Origin: RUG11462 sp051877275
GTDB taxonomy: Bacteria > Bacillota > Clostridia > Oscillospirales > Acutalibacteraceae
Assembly (NCBI GenBank): GCA_051877275.1
Contig: JBJEIS010000152.1
Location: forward strand, 1-9,754
Length of the DNA: 9,754 nucleotides
Direction of reading: 5' to 3'
In this document: positions 6,901 through 9,754 of the stretch, piece after piece
Numbering within the stretch: the stretch's first letter is position 1
Layout: each line of letters begins with the position of its first letter
Translations under genes and position numbers: made by a program
Notes under the pieces: generated by a model
Databases searched by the model: none
What the model saw: only the letters and a program-made list of their open reading frames with translations
What the model was told of the DNA's origin: nothing

Positions 6901-9754
6901 ACCATTATCTTGTTGCCGTAAAATGTTTGAGTTTCCGCTAACGGCTGATACTCCTCTTCTTTCCAATAACTCGGAGTTGCTATTTTTTTCATTTTCTTCA
7001 CCTCGTTTTTTATTATATTGGTTGCCGCTTAGCTTGTCAACTTTTACTTGTTTTGATTTTTTAGAATTATTTTTCGCATTTTTAAGCGCTTTATCCTCAT
7101 ACTCTTTGAGTAAAGATGTAAAACTTATATCACGGCCTAATTTATTCCTTATATTATCGTCAATAACCGCTGCCGCATAAATACGGCGCACCTGTTCGGG
7201 ACTAAAAATATCAGACTCTATCTCATAAGGCGGTATATCCTCGTCAAGCCCCATATCATAAATACGGTTAAATTCCGCTGACCGTTCCTCAACACTTACA
7301 TTACCTGCAAAGGCTCTCTCTTTGAGGTAACTGTCAGCACCGCTGACTGAAGGAGTTTCGCCAACTTTAGCAGTAGCCGAAGTATCTTTAGAATTTTCAT
7401 CAGTATTAACCGTTTCATTATATACAATTTTATAATAAGTATCGTCAATATGCTCGGTTAAATCATTAACAGCGGTTTCACTTTTAGCAGTCTGCTTGAT
7501 TTTCGCTAATTTGTTATCGCGCTGTAGCTTGTTTATAACAAATGGTGTACTATCTGTATTTTCATCAACCGAATTTTCAGCATTAATATTACTTTCGGTA
7601 TTATCCACAAATGCACCGTTTGTATCAAGGCTATCATCTTCAACCGAATTATTTGTATTATCAACTGAAGAAGTATCAGCCTGCACATCAACCGAATTAT
7701 TTTTACTCTTACTGTTAAAAAACTGATTAAATATATCATTTGTATCTTTTGCCTTTTTTCCGCTTTTGTCTTTGATTTTGTTGCGGATTTTATCAAATTC
7801 AGCCGCAGTTCTGTCAAACTGCTCTGAATACTTTTCAGCGCTTTCATCGGTTCCGTCGATTGCAGTTTCGGCAGCTGCTTCTAATTTTTTATATTCATTT
7901 TCAAACTTTTCTGTTTTTACGCCCTGCTCTTTAGCCTTGCTAATTAATTCTTGTGTTTGATTTTCGTCTAATAAAAGAATTTTTGAAACGCCTAAGCTCT
8001 CGCTTTTAACTGCACTATTGTATGCCTTTACATTTTTAACAGTGCCGACTCCGCCCATTACAAGACCCATAAGCGCACCGCTTAAAAAGTCCTGACCGTA
8101 GTCCAAAGCTGTGTCTTTAAGCGTTTTAGCAACTGCTTTACCTTCCGAAAGGCCTTGTTCCTTGTATTGATTAACGGATGAAATAAAATCCGACTCGTCT
8201 TTTGCAATAGCAATATCAGCAATAGTATTAATAATGTCCGAAGCGACTTCCTCAGACCCCTCAAAAAACATTTGTTTTGAAAGCTCTTTAATAACGCTTT
8301 TACCCGTTGTTTTTTCAAGCCCTTTGTTAAAAATCTGGAATAAATTTTCAAGTCCAAACCGCTCTGTCAACACTTCTGCAGCTCCGGCAATTGTGCCAAG
8401 CGCCAAGCTTTGACCGTCGCTTAATCCTTTTTCTTTTGCACTAAGCAGCGAATCTGCATAAGCGCTATTTGCAAGCAGCGCTTTAGAAGCATAACTAAAC
8501 GCTTTTTGCGCGCTTTTCATTTCCGAGCCGTAATTTGCGTATTTAAGACCGTTCCCGATAATATGTGCTAATGCAAACTGTATTACTATATCTGCCGCGT
8601 TTGTGCCTAAATCAAAAACAAATCCTACAGTATTACCATAATTTTCTTTAACCGACTCCGAAACGCCGGAACGTGTTTTCCTGATATGATTAGAAGCTTT
8701 GTAAAAGTCGCTTTCGGTATCGATGCCGCCTGTTATAGCTTGAACATAGCTTCCTATTTTTGTAGCGGTATCGGCTAAAGGCTTAGTTGCAAAAGTTTCG
8801 GCATAAGAAAGTACCTTGTTTGCCGCGCTCGAATCCTTAATCGCCTGCTGTTGGGCGGATTCATTTCTTGCATTAAAATCCTCGTCATTCTTTATCTGCT
8901 TAATAAAATTAATAAGCTTTCGCGTATCTTTTGCCTTTAATTCCTTTTCAGCTGCTAATTTGCCTTGTTCAGTACCATCTGTTATGACTTCACCGTTTTT
9001 AATAGCTTCGTCAATGTTATTATCGCCGATTTTTTTGAATAAATAAACAAGAGTATTTTTCTGATCGTCGTCCAAAGCATTGATGTTTACATTGTAAAGC
9101 TCTGCGTTAATTTTAAGGCGGTCGTCTTTTGCAACATAATTGTACCAAGCTTCTTTGTTTTCGTCCTTTGCTTCGCCGATAAAACCTCTATCGTATTCCG
9201 TTCCGGCTTTGTCAAATCCCTGAAAAAACTTGTTATAATCAACATTTTTAGTCTTTTCTGAAAAATCCTTGTTTTTCTTGATTATTTCAATTGTGTTTTT
9301 TTCGGCGTTAATTTTGTCCTGAGCTGCGACCTTTTTTTGAAATTCGCTGAGCTTATTTTTTAATTCGTCAATTTTATTTTTATTCTTGTTGATAAAAGTA
9401 ATGTTATCAGGGTCGGAAGTTTCGTTTTTGTAGCCGTCATTTTCAAGCTCTTTTATCGTATTTTCAAGCTCTTTTGTGTATTCTTTTGCATACTTTTTAT
9501 CCTTATAACCGTAATTCATAGAATAATCGCTTAAAAATTTGATTTTTGAAGAATAATCCGGGTCTTTTACTGCCGCCATCGGATTACTTTGTAGATCATT
9601 AATAGCACTTTTAACTTGACTTCTCGAAAGATTTTTTCCGTAATATGAAGTTCCTTTATAATCATTGACATAATTATTGTATGATTTTTCGTTTTCAAAA
9701 GAAGCGTTGTCGGAAAGACTGTTGACAATATTTTCAGGCTTATACTGAACCTTG
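931..9754 (-). CDS. Giant phage polyvalent protein: ART, PBECR nuclease, metallopeptidase, LPD38 (5' end outside window)
   Basis: The frame is open from the right edge to TAA at 931-933, giving 2,940 visible residues. The in-frame Met at 9579 is not the start: 58 more in-frame codons lie upstream and no ribosome site precedes it. Domains, counting that Met as 1: hydrophobic helical region (about 313-515); acidic Asn/Ser linker (about 620-680); Arg-rich linker (860-955); ADP-ribosyltransferase (985-1130); PBECR nuclease (1206-1368); zincin-like peptidase (1444-1594); helical region (1595-1970); LPD38 (1974-2344); calcium-type loops (2600-2843). This matches the phage 'polyvalent proteins' described by Aravind's group, which are proposed to be co-injected with DNA to counter host defences. 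Delivery and targets are inferred. The following gene encodes a tail protein, which supports a phage rather than a conjugative element. No frameshift is visible across the 8.8 kb. Confidence 0.9.
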   Translation of the reverse strand, partial: KVQYKPENIVNSLSDNASFENEKSYNNYVNDYKGTSYYGKNLSRSQVKSAINDLQSNPMAAVKDPDYSSKIKFLSDYSMNYGYKDKKYAKEYTKELENTIKELENDGYKNETSDPDNITFINKNKNKIDELKNKLSEFQKKVAAQDKINAEKNTIEIIKKNKDFSEKTKNVDYNKFFQGFDKAGTEYDRGFIGEAKDENKEAWYNYVAKDDRLKINAELYNVNINALDDDQKNTLVYLFKKIGDNNIDEAIKNGEVITDGTEQGKLAAEKELKAKDTRKLINFIKQIKNDEDFNARNESAQQQAIKDSSAANKVLSYAETFATKPLADTATKIGSYVQAITGGIDTESDFYKASNHIRKTRSGVSESVKENYGNTVGFVFDLGTNAADIVIQFALAHIIGNGLKYANYGSEMKSAQKAFSYASKALLANSAYADSLLSAKEKGLSDGQSLALGTIAGAAEVLTERFGLENLFQIFNKGLEKTTGKSVIKELSKQMFFEGSEEVASDIINTIADIAIAKDESDFISSVNQYKEQGLSEGKAVAKTLKDTALDYGQDFLSGALMGLVMGGVGTVKNVKAYNSAVKSESLGVSKILLLDENQTQELISKAKEQGVKTEKFENEYKKLEAAAETAIDGTDESAEKYSEQFDRTAAEFDKIRNKIKDKSGKKAKDTNDIFNQFFNSKSKNNSVDVQADTSSVDNTNNSVEDDSLDTNGAFVDNTESNINAENSVDENTDSTPFVINKLQRDNKLAKIKQTAKSETAVNDLTEHIDDTYYKIVYNETVNTDENSKDTSATAKVGETPSVSGADSYLKERAFAGNVSVEERSAEFNRIYDMGLDEDIPPYEIESDIFSPEQVRRIYAAAVIDDNIRNKLGRDISFTSLLKEYEDKALKNAKNNSKKSKQVKVDKLSGNQYNKKRGEENEKNSNSELLERRGVSAVSGNSNILRQQDNGTAEISRGLQGSTDVLGISRQSKTERSDWLGNNERKHAGRNRKQGQESRRFSKSSIGNLSRVTLNGKDTAGRILDKNVIKEFSNTVFKTQDGKLLSLYHWTDKNFKTFKYGDIGFHFGTYSAAEKRKADIERERAVNESIYKEVYINIKNPIIINYDPMSWRVFSAAYKLVETGIISERDIKNLENLDGFYNGKYNSPASIEFRKILESKGYDGIIYSNDYEGDYSVIALSPGQIYTVSENDIDIKKAEDNNSPAFSVGEKNNQPKQSGKNKKSSLSDVADEQDSANTLEANSGTTTSDNILSKNSENVKENEKNALKKYSEHQIENWKNSKSIVVYENEQQLKDFVDEALNNKNLNKKMYFGIISDDTANIVLKKTGANIKNYNISLKGYEIKKILNNSHGNEIQESLRGQRAITFDDIKMIPEIISYPDEIMLDSKLYQGKPVLKFFKTINGKTTVVTYVSDKHKDLTVQTMYSGKNKKGNLATATDVLPKSNPLSLTSETTVGTVTSDNSILNSDENVKNGEKNSENIQKSIKNQSSAEEWTADYKNENSEYKEAPAITEIVKTISEEFNIPISKGKYKGRALGIYKTQAKTARTRVTNALPTVLHEALGHHLDNKYHFTEKAENIEELISKIKELSPGWIEQYKKSEQPYEAFAEFLREYATDKTRAKVNFPNYFVEFEKTLKSANNDDFKKLQKVADMTNAYMASTRNERRKSAVITRAEAERRHKKAENLSTRFNKIRARIQDEAIALKPLGNAYSQYYSAKQADMRIYSTITGDYMTGIDGNYAYKTDDNGKYLRDKNGNKILQKSMANILSALPDGKADSDFSDYLVIKHAIEWINEDKRVYADDTLNDAEYLKQEVQKYEKKYPMYKQVSEELYEYQNELLKQWLVAGGLMTYDDVKELKQAYPCYVPFQRDVGDVKNISSKAKGSISNQNTGIKRAKGSGLDILSPIESIMINTEKYIKSAERNTVMREIADFVQKNSGFGYLLEEVEPDRSPNSIDAFPVKAQVMEILQAENINSDLYFDIDEALNKALGTSLTEWVVKDNQGRDIVYVSENGEKKFFQVHDKELLIALNGLNKPQLNGVIKFMSGASRVMKATTTGLNVFWSLRSNMLRDFDSAYKYSKEKNFAVFVKDYVTAMGNAITKSDKYMEYQAAGGGYSSIISNPKTLTYILNKLYKTDEGKIRTFLKNKMQLIELIEGISDVIEAGPRFAEYERVLKETGNKRKAILAADEITVNFKRKGSLTNTIEPFFSYFNAGVQGVSKVVTTLADKNTNKSFIVKSMVMAVISSALIFGWNRLIFDDDDEYEKLSAYKRNNFYNFYVGNGKFISIPKSKDTAFLNSLFENIIYELTTDNHDFCENFKNFSSYVFDTFLPAGIPNPVEINSIFSIPEQILSDTTLFGSVAEAMSNQNYMGFPIVPSQYENLEPWSQYDEHTTAIAKWLGNIFNFSPMKIDHIITSNTGMIGDLLKDLTADEKNFALGFDSYISDSAYSNDIVNNFYDDFDSVEKRKNTAVKHNPDTAGKDYAVYSQYSMYKSIASVYNSYADSDEKNAGQYKALRRDLLNDFNLNIAGKVDKRLVKLYNSTKDSEIFSSKSFNDEVTVDDKKYKISLDNFIKFFDEYNKQIKEAYEPILENDSLSDEQKVKQLKTTKTEIYNDLAEYYAAQTNNFDSDIAEYEKAGMMKPADFIKAMNIIKPEFADTDGDGSVSAEEKNNAIENSNISADVKTLMQALNIMGSKKIDTDNDGRTDTNFDDLPAKEQKAYINKNNSDILKMLKEDIITKEKSEYSAGYRKELEEKVNVISYPQNKRIQAQSVIDQVVKASAGLEVEDDTSYVGYKTGIEFDESGFIDIENYIRFKTELNYYNNKKKKEAEKEKAKAKKSGKSELEVNIAGHAEQAGKAKQLELINQLNTSDGQKNRLKLWVLASGRKIDINNDGTKDVYFNDLSSAQKEEYLKNNINYIISNTDDDILAYWNYKKSRKG
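1051..1785 (-). other. C-terminal EF-hand loop and two DNDG repeats
   Basis: A canonical EF-hand loop, DTDGDGSVSAEE, lies at 1782-1747 (residues 2600-2611; Asp at positions 1, 3 and 5, Gly at 6, Glu at 12). Two related units follow. One is KIDTDNDGRTDTNFDDLPA (Asp 2641, 2643, 2645, 2649). The other is KIDINNDGTKDVYFNDLSS (Asp 2832, 2836, 2840), close to the C-terminus. Both end in an acidic DL followed by a helix with K-x-x-Y. The loops would bind calcium and may fold only in calcium-rich surroundings. Confidence 0.7.
2550..3660 (-). other. LPD38 domain (large polyvalent protein-associated domain 38)
   Basis: Residues about 1974-2344 include TTGLNVFWSLRSNMLRDFDS near the start, an all-helical core with EPFFSYFNAGVQG, a hydrophobic segment MVMAVISSALIFGW (about 2178-2192) followed by DDDDEYE, and the end motif PIVPSQYENLEPWSQYDEHT leading to AKWLG. 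These blocks are characteristic of the LPD38 domain of phage polyvalent proteins. Its biochemical function is unknown; a structural or membrane-related role in ejection is plausible. Confidence 0.75.
3665..4797 (-). other. Helical region between peptidase and LPD38
   Basis: Residues about 1595-1970 are mainly charged helix at first (TRNERRKSAVITRAEAERRH near 1597), then a globular-looking segment with YEYQNELLKQWLVAGGLMT and the motif AYPCYVPFQRDV. It ends in SPIESIMINTEKYIKSAERN and a strand-rich KFFQVHDKELL. The P-x-YVPF-R and S-P-I-S-I blocks recur in other phage proteins that carry LPD38. No enzymatic motif is seen. Confidence 0.55.
4800..5250 (-). other. Zincin-like metallopeptidase domain (MPTase-PolyVal-like)
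   Basis: Residues about 1444-1594. The helix LPTVLHEALGHHLD carries His 1501, Glu 1502, His 1506 and His 1507. About 40 residues later EAFAEFLREY (Glu 1547, Glu 1551) supplies the likely third ligand, as in the E-G/A-FAEF motif of phage zincins next to LPD38 domains. The usual spacing would be HExxH, whereas this one is HExxxHH. The domain probably cuts a protein, either the polyvalent polyprotein itself or a host target. The domain is clear, but whether it is active is uncertain. Confidence 0.7.
5300..5480 (-). repeat. Interdomain linker, copy B (after the PBECR domain)
   Basis: The second copy of the linker reads SGKNKKGNL, then GTVTSDNSI, then ENVKNGEKN, and leads into the metallopeptidase domain. 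Offsets to copy A are 636 bases for the TSDN block and 624 bases for the SGKNKK block. Both are multiples of three, so recombination between copies would remove the nuclease module in frame. Confidence 0.75.
5475..5964 (-). other. PBECR-type phage nuclease domain
   Basis: Residues about 1206-1368 start with KYSEHQIENW. They contain His 1293 in NNSHGNE, the block LRGQRAIT (Arg 1302, Arg 1305), then DDIKMIPEII with Pro 1316, and end with strands including KFFKTINGKTTVVTYVSDKH and LTVQTMYSG (Thr 1365). This order (His, Arg-x-x-R-x-I-T, IPEII, C-terminal Ser/Thr strand) is that of the phage Barnase-EndoU-ColicinE5/D-RelE-like (PBECR) nucleases. These are expected to cut RNA, probably tRNA or mRNA. 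Activity is inferred from the family. Confidence 0.75.
5945..6104 (-). repeat. Interdomain linker, copy A (before the PBECR domain)
   Basis: This linker between the ART and PBECR domains carries SGKNKKSSL, then TTTSDNILS, then ENVKENEKN. The same ordered motifs recur in copy B after the PBECR domain. At DNA level, 6004-6024 matches 5368-5388 at 19 of 21 bases, and 6085-6102 matches 5461-5478 exactly over 18 bases. Confidence 0.75.
6185..6630 (-). other. ADP-ribosyltransferase domain (ART-PolyVal type)
   Basis: Residues about 985-1130 show the hallmarks of phage ART-PolyVal domains. These are LYHWTD (His 991) at the first strand, GFHFGT (His 1008) soon after, and the distal KGYDGIIYSN (Asp 1105) followed by YEGDYS (Glu 1114) and SPGQIY. 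The lead-in FSNTVFKTQDGKLLS just before is also typical. Such domains transfer ADP-ribose from NAD to a target. In polyvalent proteins they are proposed to modify host defence or transcription proteins on entry. His 991 is the likely NAD-binding His; which acidic residue is catalytic needs alignment. Confidence 0.8.
6717..6992 (-). CDS. Candidate nested (overprinted) small protein, 91 aa, unrecognised
   Basis: This frame lies wholly inside the giant gene, one base downstream in phase, from ATG at 6992 to TAA at 6717-6719. The sequence GAGGTGA at 7004-6998 matches seven bases of the Shine-Dalgarno consensus, five bases before ATG. The GTG at 7001 overlaps that site and is a less likely start. 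The product starts MKKIATPSYW and looks like a real soluble protein: an aromatic and acidic N-terminus, then amphipathic helices (KFLEACKVQLMCLE, residues 34-47) and a tail (DVIENRGKKAADLAKVLLEIY, residues 69-89, with NRG at 73-75). Its codons are ordinary. The overlapping frame instead has about 13 Arg in 95 residues and unusual CGA, CGG and GGG codons, which suggests the nested frame dominates selection here. I do not recognise the family. Its place just before the ART and nuclease domains allows an immunity or chaperone role, but that is speculation. Confidence 0.55.
   Translation of the reverse strand: MKKIATPSYWKEEEYQPLAETQTFYGNKIMVPQKFLEACKVQLMCLESADRARPNGQTGLEIMKENMQDVIENRGKKAADLAKVLLEIYHE
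6998..7004 (-). promoter_or_regulatory. Internal Shine-Dalgarno for the nested gene
   Basis: The minus strand reads GAGGTGA, then AGAAA, then ATG at 6992. This is a seven-base match to AGGAGGTGA at near-optimal spacing, stronger than the site of the downstream tail gene, yet it sits in the middle of the giant coding sequence. It is the main reason to favour ATG at 6992 as a functional start. Confidence 0.55.
7565..7702 (-). repeat. Short in-frame direct repeats in an Asn/Ser/Asp-rich linker
   Basis: The 11-base core tcaaccgaatt (plus strand) occurs at 7565-7575, 7640-7650 and 7688-7698. The last two copies are identical over 15 bases. All three are in the same reading phase and encode NSV followed by D or E within a stretch dominated by Asn, Ser, Asp and Thr (residues about 620-680). 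This looks like a flexible interdomain tether that grew by slippage or short duplication. Confidence 0.75.
8030..8645 (-). other. Hydrophobic Gly/Ala-rich N-terminal region of the polyvalent protein
   Basis: Residues about 313-515 alternate hydrophobic helices with small residues, for example GFVFDLGTNAADIVIQFALA near 320, SLALGTIAGAAEVLTERFGL near 392 and GALMGLVMGGVG near 500. A conserved-looking EGSEEVASD motif sits between them. Similar stretches occur near the N-termini of other large clostridial phage proteins. They could insert into or cross the membrane during ejection, or pack as a helical core. The sequence alone does not decide. Confidence 0.55.

Noticed and set aside
6668..7180. 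170-codon open frame on the plus strand opposite the nested gene
   Set aside because: Its Ser/Leu/Phe/Cys/Pro-rich product is what antisense reading of this region yields, and it has no convincing ribosome site. It is a by-product of the locally higher GC and of two constrained frames on the other strand.
7533..7847. 104-codon minus-strand frame inside the giant gene
   Set aside because: Its Ile/Leu/Lys/Met-rich product is a +1 reading of the Asn/Ser/Asp-rich repeat linker, with no protein-like pattern.
8082..8357. 91-codon minus-strand frame inside the giant gene
   Set aside because: It is Leu/Lys/Arg-rich with no domain pattern, and the giant frame over the same bases has a recognisable helical motif (EGSEEVASD), so the giant frame is the constrained one.
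9577..9579. ATG as the start of the giant gene
   Set aside because: The frame is open upstream to the window edge and no Shine-Dalgarno precedes this codon.

Overview
The window is AT-rich (roughly mid-30s % GC by eye) and looks like part of a phage or prophage from a low-GC Firmicute, probably a gut clostridium. All convincing genes lie on the minus strand, so transcription runs from right to left. There is no sign of tRNA, rRNA, CRISPR or insertion sequences.

Positions 9754 to 931 hold one giant gene that enters from the right edge already in frame. At least 2,940 residues are visible, and the true start lies outside the window. The product is a phage 'large polyvalent protein', of the kind thought to be packaged and injected with phage DNA. 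From N- to C-terminus it has: a helical, Gly/Ala-rich hydrophobic region; an Asn/Ser/Asp-rich linker; an Arg-rich linker; an ADP-ribosyltransferase (ART-PolyVal) domain; a PBECR-type (Barnase/EndoU/colicin E5/RelE-like) nuclease domain; a zincin-like metallopeptidase domain with an unusual HEALGHH motif; a long helical region leading into an LPD38 domain; and a C-terminal tail with a canonical EF-hand loop and two related DNDG repeats. Residue numbers below count the in-frame Met at 9579 as 1, for convenience only.

Inside the Arg-rich linker, shifted one frame on the same strand, lies a second candidate gene (6992 to 6717, 91 residues). It has a seven-base Shine-Dalgarno match at ideal spacing. 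In this stretch the nested frame looks like ordinary protein, while the giant protein's own frame turns rich in Arg, Gly, Ser and Gln and uses many CGA/CGG/GGG codons. This is the strongest candidate for something undescribed: an overprinted gene next to toxin-like domains.

Positions 930 to 890 are a 41-base gap with an 11-bp perfect hairpin that straddles the giant gene's stop codon. The T-run of the hairpin sits on the opposite strand. From 889 to the left edge runs a second, 3'-truncated gene of 296 visible residues. It resembles a baseplate or tail-fibre protein: a beta-rich BppU-like N-terminus, a coiled coil, then an AT-richer distal module. The close spacing suggests both genes are in one late structural operon. 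The tail protein would serve attachment, and the polyvalent protein would enter the cell with the genome and modify, cut or degrade host targets.
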